This document shows positions 25,754 to 33,922 of a stretch of 64,000 nucleotides of DNA, piece after piece (position 1 is the stretch's first letter; each line of letters starts with the position of its first letter). The stretch comes from Soonwooa sp032062245 (lineage in GTDB: Bacteria > Bacteroidota > Bacteroidia > Flavobacteriales > Weeksellaceae). Location: the NCBI RefSeq assembly GCF_032062245.1, contig NZ_DAMBQF010000003.1, positions 62,001 to 126,000 of the forward strand, written 5' to 3'. The translations under genes and the position numbers were made by a program. A model generated the notes under the pieces. That model saw only the letters and a list, made by a program, of their open reading frames with translations, ran no database searches and was not told the origin of the DNA.

Positions 25754-26422
25754 ATGATTAAACAAATTTTGACCACAATGATGATTGCAGCAGGTACGAC
25801 ACTTGCGTTTGCACAAATGAAAAATGTAGGAAGCTTTACAAAACTTAAAGTTTTTGATCAGATTAATGTAGAACTAATCCCTGGCGACGAGTATAAAGCC
25901 GATATTTCTGGAAAAAATGCTAGTAATGTAGAATTTGTAAATAGCGGCAATGAGTTAAAAGTTAGAATGGTCACTTCTAAAGTGATGCAAGGTGATGCAA
26001 CGAAAATTATCTTGTATTACAAAAACCTTGGAAGCATCCAAGCGAGCCAAGGCTCTATTATTTCATCGACTTCTCCAATTACGTCTTCTAATCTAAGTTT
26101 AATATCAAATGAAGGTTCGGTGATTGATGTTCTTGCAAACTCCACAGCTATTACTTCTAAAGTGAACACTGGAGGTTTAATAAAAATTGCTGGTGAAACT
26201 ACCACACAAGATGTTGTTGTTAACGCTGGCGGAAAATATGAAGGTGCTGATATGAAGTCCGAAAATACTTCGGTGACTGTTAATGCTGGCGGTGAAGCTA
26301 ATGTTTTTGCAAGTCAAGATGTTACGACAACGACTCGTGCAGGTGGAATTATCAATGTATATGGTAATCCAGAAAATCGAAACGAGAAAAAAGTTATCGG
26401 TGGAAAAGTGAATTATAAATAA
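25754..26422 (+). CDS. Head GIN domain (DUF2807) exported protein
   Basis: The 222-residue protein has a signal peptide (MIKQILTTMMIAAGTTLAFA) and a DUF2807/head-GIN beta-helix-like domain with the repeating pattern of VNAGG and SSxxS loops (VVVNAGGKYEGADM, VTVNAGGEANVFA, TTRAGGIINVYG). It is secreted or periplasmic; the function of these proteins is unknown, perhaps adhesive. A second family member lies at 53238-54062. Confidence 0.85.
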   Translation: MIKQILTTMMIAAGTTLAFAQMKNVGSFTKLKVFDQINVELIPGDEYKADISGKNASNVEFVNSGNELKVRMVTSKVMQGDATKIILYYKNLGSIQASQGSIISSTSPITSSNLSLISNEGSVIDVLANSTAITSKVNTGGLIKIAGETTTQDVVVNAGGKYEGADMKSENTSVTVNAGGEANVFASQDVTTTTRAGGIINVYGNPENRNEKKVIGGKVNYK

Positions 26423-26441
26423 TTCAATAATAATCGATTAT

Positions 26442-26476
26442 AAAAAAAGCTATTCAGTTGTGAATAGCTTTTTTAT
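26442..26476. terminator. Bidirectional intrinsic terminator
   Basis: AAAAAGCTATTCA pairs with TGAATAGCTTTTT around a GTTG loop, closing the GIN gene and facing the convergent esterase gene. Confidence 0.9.
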
Positions 26477-26549
26477 TTTATTGTTCTCCATTATTTGTGT
26501 TCGTAGAAAAGCTTGCAAATGCTATGCCACAGAAATAAATTGAGATTTA

Positions 26550-27188
26550 TTAAGACTCGAAGAATGTCATCAAATCCATATAATTTTTTTGATTAACACC
26601 ATGTCCACTCATATATTCTCTAAAACTGAAGTAGCAACTTAAATCGTAAAGCAATTCTGCAGCTTTTCGTCCCCAATCAATCGGGATAACAGCGTCATCT
26701 GTCCCATGAGAAACAAAAAATCTTAATTGCTCTAGTTTTTTCTTATCCTTAACAATGTTTGTTAAAAGCTTTTCTTCTGGATAACTGCTAAGACATGCAA
26801 TTTTATTAAATAATTGAGGAAAACGTAATGCCATCGCGTAACTCAAAATTCCGCCTTGACTGAAGCCACAAAGATGCGTGGGGTTATCGACCAAGCCGTA
26901 TTGGTTGCTGATTTTCATGATAGCTTCCATTATTCCAGAAATTGCAGCTTCCGCTTGTTCCACATCCACATATTTTTCGGGATTTGTAAGATCGATGTCA
27001 TACCAAGCATAACCACCATAAGGCGTGTCTTTTGGCGCTCGAAAGCTTACAACTAACCAATCTTTGGGAAGCGTTGGTACAAAGCTAAAAAGGTCTTCTT
27101 CGTTGCTTCCATAGCCATGTATTAAAACTAAAAGTGGTGTAGAAGAAGTAATATTTTCGGGTTCTCTAAGAAGGTATTTTAAATCCAT
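26550..27188 (-). CDS. Phospholipase/carboxylesterase-family hydrolase
   Basis: The 212-residue alpha/beta hydrolase belongs to the small carboxylesterase (abhydrolase_2) family: oxyanion-side LIHGYGSNEEDL, nucleophile GFSQGG near residue 111, acid in SHGTDDAVIP and His in SGHGVNQ. It is cytoplasmic, with no signal peptide. It hydrolyses short esters or lysophospholipids in known relatives. It is monocistronic; its promoter side faces the CTTT repeat. Confidence 0.9.
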   Translation of the reverse strand: MDLKYLLREPENITSSTPLLVLIHGYGSNEEDLFSFVPTLPKDWLVVSFRAPKDTPYGGYAWYDIDLTNPEKYVDVEQAEAAISGIMEAIMKISNQYGLVDNPTHLCGFSQGGILSYAMALRFPQLFNKIACLSSYPEEKLLTNIVKDKKKLEQLRFFVSHGTDDAVIPIDWGRKAAELLYDLSCYFSFREYMSGHGVNQKNYMDLMTFFES

Positions 27189-27276
27189 AAAGCAAAGATA
27201 CTTTTTTAGTTTTTAAAGAAGCAAAAATCCTAAATGACGAATTGTCTTATAAATAATTAATGTTGAATAGCATAGG

Positions 27277-27312
<36 letters not shown>

Positions 27313-27335
27313 TTTCGCTTTCTTTTCAAGTTTTT

Positions 27336-28157
27336 TCAAAGCTTTTTTCTTTTTTTCGCAGCATATTCTATTTTATACTTAATAAAACCGTAAATAGATA
27401 GAACGAGAAAAAATCCTAAACCTGTACAAATTACTGCACCGCCAAAGCTCGTGTACCTTTTGCCTAAGATAAAATAATCGTAACCAATATTTAGGAATAG
27501 ATAGATTAAAACAAAAAATGCAATGGGAAAAACAATGTAAGCGAAAATTATAAGCAATAAATTGGAAGACTCTTCGAAACCTCCAGTTTTTGCAAAAGTG
27601 TAAAAGATAAAGTAAAACATAAACATAAAAGCTAGTGTCACAATGTTCATGACAAATGCAAATGTTTTGATAGGTGTTTCTTGCATCCTAACTTTGTTAT
27701 CTTCAACAATAACTTTTATGACGCTCCCGACTGGTTTCTGATTAATTTTACTGAAAGAAACATCTCCTTTGGCTTGTCTAATATTTCCGTTTTTATCGCG
27801 ATATTCTAAAGTTGGTTTATAGTAAGTATTAGTGCTTGTTCCTCTGCCGATATTTCTTCGATTTGAGTCTTGCGAAGTACTTGTAAAAGTGTCGTAATTA
27901 CCAATAGTTGCGGTTTGTTTATTAGGATTTAGTTCGTCTTTAATTGTGGTATAAAAACTTCCAAAAATTCCGAAGAACAACACAGCAACAAAATAAGAAG
28001 CAACGCCACCAACAATTCCTCCAAAAATACGTTGAAACATTGGTCGATGACTTTGATAAGAGAACCATGTCCCAGCAATACATAAAGCTGCCAGAACTGT
28101 AAATATCTGTATGAAAATGTTGTCACTGTCCTCGAAAGAAAGCGAAAATGGATGCAT
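27336..28157 (-). CDS. Five-helix membrane protein with DUF3592-like domain
   Basis: The 273-residue protein has hydrophobic helices near residues 12-30, 45-70, 165-190, 200-225 and 235-260. Between the second and third lies a soluble domain with TYYKPTLEYRDKNGNIRQA and PVGSVIKVIVEDN, the DUF3592-type pattern. The C-terminus ends in a Lys-rich stretch (AAKKRKKL) coded by an A-rich tract; one more A in the A7 run would remove the stop and lead into the AAAG repeat, adding a KERK-type tail. Function unknown. Confidence 0.7.
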   Translation of the reverse strand: MHPFSLSFEDSDNIFIQIFTVLAALCIAGTWFSYQSHRPMFQRIFGGIVGGVASYFVAVLFFGIFGSFYTTIKDELNPNKQTATIGNYDTFTSTSQDSNRRNIGRGTSTNTYYKPTLEYRDKNGNIRQAKGDVSFSKINQKPVGSVIKVIVEDNKVRMQETPIKTFAFVMNIVTLAFMFMFYFIFYTFAKTGGFEESSNLLLIIFAYIVFPIAFFVLIYLFLNIGYDYFILGKRYTSFGGAVICTGLGFFLVLSIYGFIKYKIEYAAKKRKKL

Positions 28158-28194
28158 AATTGTGTTTGTCCAACGAATATTAAGATTTTTGACA

Positions 28195-28226
28195 CAAAAA
28201 AAGCTTCCCCGATTTGAGGAAGCTTA
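28195..28226 (-). terminator. Intrinsic terminator behind tyrS
   Basis: AAGCTTCC pairs with GGAAGCTT, and on the minus strand the stem is followed by a run of T, 25 bases behind the tyrS stop. Confidence 0.85.
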
Positions 28227-28250
28227 GTCTATGTAGGTTTAAATAAAAAC

Positions 28251-29546
28251 TTAAACAACTTTTATGATAAAGTAAGACTTTTTGCCTTTTTGTAAGAGTA
28301 AAAATTTACCATCGATAAGGTCACCTTCCGAAGCTGTAAAAGTATCATCAACTTTGTCTTTATTTACAGAAATTGAATTCCCTTTTAGTTCACGCGTAGC
28401 TTCAGATTTTGATTTTAAGAAACCAGACTTTTCCGAAACCAAATCCACGATGTTAGCACCGATAACTTCCGATTTTGCGATTTCCTTTTGCGGAACGCCA
28501 TTAAAAATCTGTAAAAACAAATCTTCATCAAGACTTTGTAAATCCTCAGCAGTTGAACGTCCAAAAAGAATTTCCGAAGCTTTCAACGCTTTTTCGAACT
28601 CCTCTTTTCCATGAACCCAAATTGTCACTTCTTCCGCTAGACGCTTCTGAAGTTTGCGCTCGTGTGGCGCCGTTTTGTGTTCCTCGATCAAAGCTTCGAT
28701 TTCTGGCTTGTCGATAAAAGTATAATATTTAATAAAGCGCTCAGCATCGTCGTCTGTCGCATTTAACCAAAATTGGTAGAATTGATAAGGCGAGGTTCTT
28801 TTCGCATCCAGCCAGTAGTTTTCACCACTTTCAGACTTTCCGAATTTTGAACCGTCCGCTTTAGTAATCAATTTAGTTGTCAATGCAAAAGCTTCACCTT
28901 GGGCTTTACGACGGATTAGTTCAGTCCCAGTCGTGATGTTTCCCCATTGGTCAGATCCACCCATTTGCAACTTCATACCCATAGTTTGGTATAGGTGCAG
29001 GTAATCGTAACCTTGCATCAATTGGTAAGTGAATTCTGTAAAGCTCATTCCGTCCGCGCCATCTTCGCCAGAGAAACGTTTTTTAACAGAATCTTTCGCC
29101 ATCATATAGTTAACGGTGATGTGCTTTCCGATATTTTTAGCAAAATCCAAAAACGAAATATCCTTCATCCAGTCATAGTTGTTCACCAATTCTGCTTTGT
29201 TAGGTTCGTTACCATCAAAGTTTAGGAATCGTGACAATTGACCTTTAAGACAATCAACGTAATACAAAAGGGTAGCCTCATCTAACAGATTTCGTTCTGC
29301 GGATTTTCCAGATGGGTCACCAATCATCCCTGTCGCGCCACCAACCAAAGCAACTGGTTTGTGTCCATGACGTTGAAAATGAGCCAAAATTTTAATTGGA
29401 ATCAAACTTCCGATGTGTAACGAATCTGCAGTTGGGTCAAAACCAATATAGGCTGTGGTCATCTCTTTTTCAAGTTGCTCCTCAATCCCAGGCGTCATGT
29501 CGGCAAAAAGCCCGCGCCATTTTAGTTCTTCAATAAATGCATTCAT
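28251..29546 (-). CDS. tyrS: Tyrosine-tRNA ligase
   Basis: The 431-residue class I synthetase has the HIGH-type motif HIGSLIP near residue 42, the tyrosine-binding segment YQLMQGYDYLHLY, GGSDQWGNITTGTELIRR, the KMSKS-type motif KFGKSESG near 230, and a C-terminal S4 RNA-binding domain (about 355-431). It charges tRNA-Tyr. Length and domain order are normal. It is monocistronic. Confidence 0.97.
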   Translation of the reverse strand: MNAFIEELKWRGLFADMTPGIEEQLEKEMTTAYIGFDPTADSLHIGSLIPIKILAHFQRHGHKPVALVGGATGMIGDPSGKSAERNLLDEATLLYYVDCLKGQLSRFLNFDGNEPNKAELVNNYDWMKDISFLDFAKNIGKHITVNYMMAKDSVKKRFSGEDGADGMSFTEFTYQLMQGYDYLHLYQTMGMKLQMGGSDQWGNITTGTELIRRKAQGEAFALTTKLITKADGSKFGKSESGENYWLDAKRTSPYQFYQFWLNATDDDAERFIKYYTFIDKPEIEALIEEHKTAPHERKLQKRLAEEVTIWVHGKEEFEKALKASEILFGRSTAEDLQSLDEDLFLQIFNGVPQKEIAKSEVIGANIVDLVSEKSGFLKSKSEATRELKGNSISVNKDKVDDTFTASEGDLIDGKFLLLQKGKKSYFIIKVV

Positions 29547-29615
29547 TCGGTTAAAATTTAATTTGCAAAGTTAAGCAATTGCTTTCTCCCACGCCTCATA
29601 AAAGCGCTGATAATT

Positions 29616-29731
29616 CTTAGGAGCCAGGAACCTGCTTTCCACTATATCTTTTGGGTTGTCGCTCGGACGGCTCCGCTGCGCTCCGCCGCCTCACGCCAAC
29701 CCAAAAGGATGCCGTGTCAATCAGGGCTAGG
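29616..29731 (-). repeat. GC-rich structured repeat (divergent copy of the trp-gap element)
   Basis: On the minus strand the element reads CCTAGCCCTGATTG, CGGCATCCTTTTGGGTTG, a GC-rich apical part, CAACCCAAAAGATATAGTGG, AAAGCAGG and GGCTCCTAAG. TTTTGGGTTG pairs perfectly with CAACCCAAAA, and AGCC near the 5' end can pair with GGCT near the 3' end. The apical part (29661-29695) is far richer in G+C than the surroundings. The layout matches the elements at 31269, 34751 and 36605. From memory it resembles widespread flavobacterial structured repeats (compare the Rfam Flavo-1 RNA); this was not checked. Confidence 0.65.
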
Positions 29732-29784
29732 GGATTTATTGTTCTATGATCATTGGTTCAGGAAAGATATTTTCTCTACCAAGG

Positions 29785-29869
29785 CGTCAGTTCGAGTAGC
29801 GAATCGTATCGAGAACTATTTTGAACAAAGTTCTCGATACGGTTTTTTCAAAATCTATTCTAACTGACG
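29785..29869. repeat. Palindromic intergenic repeat
   Basis: An 85-bp unit bounded by 8-bp perfect inverted ends (CGTCAGTT at 29785, AACTGACG at 29862), containing a 13-bp perfect inverted pair (CGTATCGAGAACT at 29805 and AGTTCTCGATACG at 29829). It resembles REP/MITE-like repeats known from flavobacterial genomes that begin GTCAGTTCGAG. It lies between tyrS and trpA and could terminate or stabilise the trp transcript. Confidence 0.75.
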
Positions 29870-29889
29870 ATAATTTTCTAATCTTAAAC

Positions 29890-30624
29890 TCAGGCTATGA
29901 CCGACTTCACAAAGTTGAAAGCTTCCGATTCCCAATTTTTATTTTCGAGGAGGATTTTCACGAAAGCAGTTCCGATGATGCCGCCTTGTGCTTTTTCGGT
30001 CACCGATTCAAAATCCTGTTTGTTTTTAATTCCGAATCCTACATAAACAGGATTTTTAAGATTGAGCGAAGCAAGTCGACTCAGATAACCATCATTCTTC
30101 AAAGTTGCGTTGGCATTTCCTGTTGTCGAAGATGAACTTACGGCGTACAAAAATCCAGAACTCAACAAATCCAAATATTTGATGCGCTCTTCCGAAGTTT
30201 CGGGTGTCACTAGAAAGCTAAAATTAATATTGTACTTTTTTAAAATCTCGCCGTATTGTTTCTCAAATTCGAAAGCTGGCAAATCTGGAATTATCAAGCC
30301 CGAAACGCCAACTTCCTGACATTTTTTGCAAAAATTCTCAAAGCCAAATTGCAAAACGGGATTTATATATCCCATCAAAACTTTTGGAATCGTGACAGAA
30401 TCTTTTATTTCTAAAAGTTGTTCGAACAATTTTGCGATGGTCATTCCGTTTTCTAAAGCCAAAATGTGAGCATCTTGGATAACAGGTCCATCAGCAACAG
30501 GATCGGAATACGGAATACCGATTTCCATCATGTCTGCTCCAGAATCTTGGATAAGTTGAGCGACTTTTCCAGTATCTTCAAGATCAGGAACGCCTGCTGT
30601 AAAGTATATGTTTAATTTTTTCAT
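29890..30624 (-). CDS. trpA: Tryptophan synthase alpha chain
   Basis: The 244-residue TIM barrel cleaves indole-3-glycerol phosphate to indole. Catalytic Glu in MEIGIPYSDP and Asp in SDPVADGP are present; the phosphate-binding loops VSSSSTTG and VGFGIKN are present. It is the last gene of the trp operon. Its ATG overlaps the stop of the preceding doxX-like gene by one base (TAATG), indicating translational coupling. A little shorter than E. coli TrpA (268), as usual in Bacteroidetes. Confidence 0.96.
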   Translation of the reverse strand: MKKLNIYFTAGVPDLEDTGKVAQLIQDSGADMMEIGIPYSDPVADGPVIQDAHILALENGMTIAKLFEQLLEIKDSVTIPKVLMGYINPVLQFGFENFCKKCQEVGVSGLIIPDLPAFEFEKQYGEILKKYNINFSFLVTPETSEERIKYLDLLSSGFLYAVSSSSTTGNANATLKNDGYLSRLASLNLKNPVYVGFGIKNKQDFESVTEKAQGGIIGTAFVKILLENKNWESEAFNFVKSVIA

Positions 30625-31193
30625 TATAAAATAAATGTTAATAGTTGATTAATTGCGTACATAATGACTTCATAACTCAGTGCGACAACGATCGCAACAG
30701 GAATATAAATCCATCTAAATTTGAAAGTGAATCTGCCTTCCAAGGCTCTGTAAGCTTTAAAAATTTTGTGTCTATGTCTATAAAAAACAAATAAAATAAC
30801 CAATTGATAAAAAATGGCGTTGGCTAAAGCGCCTTGAAGAACTTCGAAAAAGTAATCTTGCAATATGATGTTTGTCAAAATAACTGTCAACAAAAAACCA
30901 CCAATTAGTCGTGTTCTTGGGATTACTAAAAGAAGCGCGCCCAAAATTTCGAAGAAGCCAATTATTATAACATAAGGTTTTGAATAGGAATAAAAAGCCC
31001 ACATCAACGACATAGGATCTAGCTTTTTAACTGGTTTCGTATAACTAGAAATGTCACCAAATTGTAAAGGTTTTCCAACGCCATATCCAATCATGTGAAT
31101 CGCTACAATAATTACAGAAATCCATTCGAAGATGTTGAGGATTTCGTCCTTTGTTATTTTGAGTTGTTTCATTTTTTGATAGGATTTTTCCAT
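30624..31193 (-). CDS. DoxX-like membrane protein within trp operon
   Basis: The protein of 189 residues (or 182 from the second Met) has four to five hydrophobic helices (about 22-42, 70-92, 96-112, 120-137, 160-182) with the DoxX-like pattern KPLQFGDI...YSYSKPYVIIIGFFEILGALLLVIPRTR. DoxX proteins are membrane proteins associated with quinone or thiol redox. It sits between trpB and trpA and its stop overlaps the trpA start, so it is part of the operon even though no role in tryptophan synthesis is known. Confidence 0.75.
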   Translation of the reverse strand: MEKSYQKMKQLKITKDEILNIFEWISVIIVAIHMIGYGVGKPLQFGDISSYTKPVKKLDPMSLMWAFYSYSKPYVIIIGFFEILGALLLVIPRTRLIGGFLLTVILTNIILQDYFFEVLQGALANAIFYQLVILFVFYRHRHKIFKAYRALEGRFTFKFRWIYIPVAIVVALSYEVIMYAINQLLTFIL

Positions 31194-31268
31194 ATTTCAT
31201 TTCTATCCATGATAATACATTTTTCTAATATCGGATAATTGTCAGTTCCTTTTCTTCTGTTAACGACT

Positions 31269-31358
31269 CTGCGACCCGACTTGAGCGGAAATCCTTTTTT
31301 TTTAAGGTTTTAGGTGCTGGAAAAAAGATTGAGAGCGGAAGGCGGAAAAGTCGCCCAC
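31269..31358 (+). repeat. Structured element, copy A, behind trpB
   Basis: The core is ACCCGACTTGAGCGGAAATC, a T-run, an A-run, then GAGAGCGGAAGGCGGAAAAG. Outer arms GCGAC (31271-31275) and GTCGC (31350-31354) pair. Compared with copy B, this pair has changed on both sides (GCGTC/GACGC), a compensatory change. It ends 3 bases from the trpB stop codon. Written in plus orientation, antisense to the operon. Confidence 0.8.
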
Positions 31359-31361
31359 AAA

Positions 31362-32546
31362 TTAATCATTCAAATGTTTGAGATAGGTTTCCATGTCTTT
31401 GTCGCCGCGTCCCGACAAACAAATCACGACTACATCGTCTTTTTCGAACTTTTTCTTGTCCAAAACCGCCAATGCATGGGCACTTTCGAGCGCTGGAATA
31501 ATGCCGTCGAGCTTGGTCAAATCGAAAGCTGATTTCAGAGCTTCATCATCATTGATACTGAAAAATTCTGCACGTTTTTCTTTGAAAAGATTGGCGTGCA
31601 TTGGTCCAATTCCGGGATAATCCAAACCTGCAGAAATCGAGTGTGGCTCGATAACTTGACCATCTTTAGTCTGCATCACCAAACTTTGACTACCGTGCAA
31701 AACGCCCAAAGTCCCAAGAAAAGTGGTCGCCGCCGACTTCCCAGAATCTACACCCAAACCGCCAGCTTCGGCAGCAATAATTTTGACTTTGGGTTCGTTT
31801 ACAAAATGGTAAAAAGTCCCCGCTGCATTGCTTCCGCCGCCAACACAAGCGATAACATAATCGGGATTTTTGCGACCGGTTTGTTCGTGAAGTTGCTCTT
31901 TAATTTCTTTTGAAATCACACTTTGGAATCGCGCCACCAAATCGGGAAAAGGATGCGGTCCAACAACGCTACCAATGATGTAATGTGTGGTCGTTGGATT
32001 GTTGATCCAATCTCGCAAAGCCTCGTTGACAGCGTCTTTAAGAGTTTTGGAACCCGAAGTTGCGGGCACAACTTTTGCGCCAAGCATTTTCATTCTAGCA
32101 ACATTGGGCGCCTGACGTTGTATATCGATTTCGCCCATGTACACGATACATTCGAGCCCAAGAAGTGCGCAAGCTGTCGCGGTTGCCACGCCATGTTGGC
32201 CAGCGCCAGTTTCTGCAATAATACGGTGCTTACCTAGCTTTTTTGCTAGCAAAGCTTGGCCAAGTGCATTGTTGATTTTGTGAGCGCCGGTATGGTTGAG
32301 ATCTTCGCGTTTTAAATAAATGTTGGTATGATATTTTTCGCTTAAATTTTTCGAAAAATAAAGTGGTGTTGCACGTCCAACATAATTTTTAAGAAGCTCC
32401 TGATATTCGTTTTGGAAATCTTCGGAGTCGATAATTTCTAAATATTGTTCTTGCAATTCTTTCACATTTGGGTACAACATTTCAGGAATAAATGCACCTC
32501 CGAATTCGCCGTAATAGCCATTGTTATCTGGGTTTTTGTAGTTCAT
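31362..32546 (-). CDS. trpB: Tryptophan synthase beta chain
   Basis: I start at ATG 32546 (MNYKNPDNNGYYGEFGG), the usual TrpB start; the longer frame to 32609 translates REP repeat sequence and is not credible. The 394-residue PLP enzyme has the lysine in NHTGAHKINNALGQA, the catalytic Glu region GETGAGQHGVATA (here AETGAGQHGVATATA) and the phosphate loop CVGGGSNAAG. It joins indole and serine to give tryptophan. It is separated from trpF by the transposase and REP units. Confidence 0.97.
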   Translation of the reverse strand: MNYKNPDNNGYYGEFGGAFIPEMLYPNVKELQEQYLEIIDSEDFQNEYQELLKNYVGRATPLYFSKNLSEKYHTNIYLKREDLNHTGAHKINNALGQALLAKKLGKHRIIAETGAGQHGVATATACALLGLECIVYMGEIDIQRQAPNVARMKMLGAKVVPATSGSKTLKDAVNEALRDWINNPTTTHYIIGSVVGPHPFPDLVARFQSVISKEIKEQLHEQTGRKNPDYVIACVGGGSNAAGTFYHFVNEPKVKIIAAEAGGLGVDSGKSAATTFLGTLGVLHGSQSLVMQTKDGQVIEPHSISAGLDYPGIGPMHANLFKEKRAEFFSINDDEALKSAFDLTKLDGIIPALESAHALAVLDKKKFEKDDVVVICLSGRGDKDMETYLKHLND

Positions 32547-32565
32547 TTTATAATTTTTTTTATTT

Positions 32566-32624
32566 AAAAGAGTTCCGAAAGAACGATTTAACAAAGGATA
32601 GGAAGTCATTCCTATCGTTATATG
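32566..32624 (-). repeat. REP-like double hairpin, copy 1
   Basis: Contains GTTC-TTTC-GGAAC-type and GATAGGAA-TGAC-TTCCTATC hairpins joined by CTTTGTTAAAT on the minus strand. It is nearly identical to copy 2, which lies 82 bp away in the same orientation, just upstream of trpB. Confidence 0.85.
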
Positions 32625-32647
32625 TTTTTAATATTATTTTTTATTTG

Positions 32648-32706
32648 AAAAGAGTTCCGAAGGAACGATTTAGCAAAGGATAGGAAGCTATTCCTATCAT
32701 TATATA
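32648..32706 (-). repeat. REP-like double hairpin, copy 2
   Basis: GATAGGAATAGCTTCCTATC is a perfect 8-bp hairpin and GTTCCTTCGGAAC a 5-bp one, spaced by CTTTGCTAAATC. It lies 12 bases behind the natural end of the transposase gene, in inverted orientation to the copy on the other side of that gene. Confidence 0.88.
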
Positions 32707-32718
32707 GTTTTGGTTTTT

Positions 32719-33171
32719 TTAGTCCCAAAAGTATTTTTCGTCGTATTCGATTTGATATTTTTTATAATAATTTAGGATTTCGGTTTTGAATCCAAATTCT
32801 TTATGATGTTACAGTTGGTTTTTAATATAATTGATGACTGTATTTACATTAGTTGGACTTAATGAAAATGCGCCGTAACCATCTTGCCAAAAGAAGTTTT
32901 CATATTTTTCGGCTTTCGTTTTTATCCATTTAGAAGAATGTGCTTTTACTTCTTGAACAAGCTTTATCAATGCAATTTTTCTGGATAATAAACATAAAAT
33001 ATGTAGATGATTGTCTGTGCCACCAATTTGTAAAGCCTGACTTTCGGAATCTTTGCAAAGGCTGGCTATATACGAAAACAATTCATTTTCTATTGTTTCG
33101 TCAATAAAGTCAACACGATTCTTTGTGCTAAAAATGATGTGAACATAATTTTTGACTAATGACTGTGCCAT
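32719..33171 (-). pseudogene. REP-associated tyrosine transposase, with in-frame stop
   Basis: The first 120 codons encode a Y1/HUH transposase of the IS200/RAYT type: HIIFSTKNR start, HUH motif in TDNHLHILCLL near residue 53, and the catalytic Tyr in VINYIKNQL near the end. A TAA at 32809-32811 interrupts the frame, but the same frame continues for another 29 codons (HHKEFGFKTEILNYY... ending KYFWD) to TAA at 32719, as expected for the full family length of about 150. The catalytic residues precede the stop, so a truncated but possibly active protein cannot be excluded. REP-like repeats flank it on both sides. Confidence 0.82.
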
Positions 33172-33207
33172 AATTCTATTTTATTTTTTCAAAAAATTGA
33201 ATTCTAT

Positions 33208-33272
33208 AAATCGGATTTTATCCGATTCTGATTTAAGTCGTCCTTTTGGGACTTTTTATTTGTGTTATAAAG
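33208..33272 (+). repeat. REP-like double hairpin, copy 3
   Basis: AATCGGATTTTATCCGATT is hairpin one, then CTGATTTAAGTC, then GTCCTTTTGGGAC as hairpin two, then a T-rich end. The order (hairpin, CTTTGTTAA-like spacer, hairpin, T-run) matches copies 1 and 2 but in inverted orientation. It begins 37 bases upstream of the transposase start, and the last seven or so codons and stop of trpF lie inside it. Confidence 0.72.
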
Positions 33273-33922
33273 TTTTTTATTTTTTCTAAATCTTTGTTTC
33301 CAGCTTCGATTTCGAATTTTGAATTGATGTCCAAGGCAATAGGTTTTTGTTTTAAACTTGGTAATTGTTGGATATTGTCTTCTGAAACTCCGCCACTTAA
33401 AAAATAGGGAATAGGAATTTCTAATTCGTTTAACATTGACCAATCAAATGATTTTCCTGTCCCGCCAAAAGCTTTGGATTCGGTATCAAATAATAAATTT
33501 GAGATTTTAGATTCGAGGTTTGAGATTTCGGCTAACTTTTTTTTGACTTCCGAAATGTCATTTCCAACTCGAATAACCTTGATGATTTGGACATCATTAG
33601 ATAGTTTTTGTCTTAATTCTGAAACAAAATTTTCGTCTTCTTCACCATGCAGTTGAATGTAATTGAGTTTTGCTTTTTCAGCTATTTTTATAATATTTTC
33701 TATTGTTTCGTTTACAAAAACGCCGACTTTTCCTTTATGATTGATTCCTGAAATTTGTTCTAAAGCCAAATGATTTAACACAAATCTTGGCGATTTTTCG
33801 TAAAAGATAAATCCTAAAAAGTCAATATCCATCGCAACCAAGTCTTGGATTTGGTCAAGTTTGGTCAATCCGCAGACTTTTAATTGGATTTGAGATTCGA
33901 GATTTGAGATTTGAGATTGCAT
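33233..33922 (-). CDS. trpF: Phosphoribosylanthranilate isomerase
   Basis: The 229-residue TIM barrel has the catalytic Cys in LKVCGLTK and Asp in LLFDTESKAFGGTG, plus LSGGVSEDNI and ALDINSKFE. It performs the Amadori rearrangement before TrpC. Two stretches look foreign: the N-terminus (MQSQISNLESQI) and an internal insert (AEISNLESKISN, plus strand about 33488-33530) are both translations of the same TTTGAGATTCGAG-type low-complexity repeat. The C-terminal residues are coded by REP copy 3. The barrel motifs are all intact, so it is probably functional. Confidence 0.93.
   Translation of the reverse strand: MQSQISNLESQIQLKVCGLTKLDQIQDLVAMDIDFLGFIFYEKSPRFVLNHLALEQISGINHKGKVGVFVNETIENIIKIAEKAKLNYIQLHGEEDENFVSELRQKLSNDVQIIKVIRVGNDISEVKKKLAEISNLESKISNLLFDTESKAFGGTGKSFDWSMLNELEIPIPYFLSGGVSEDNIQQLPSLKQKPIALDINSKFEIEAGNKDLEKIKNFITQIKSPKRTT

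Noticed and set aside
32547..32609. N-terminal extension of TrpB
   Set aside because: It translates REP copy 1 and is unlike any TrpB start.
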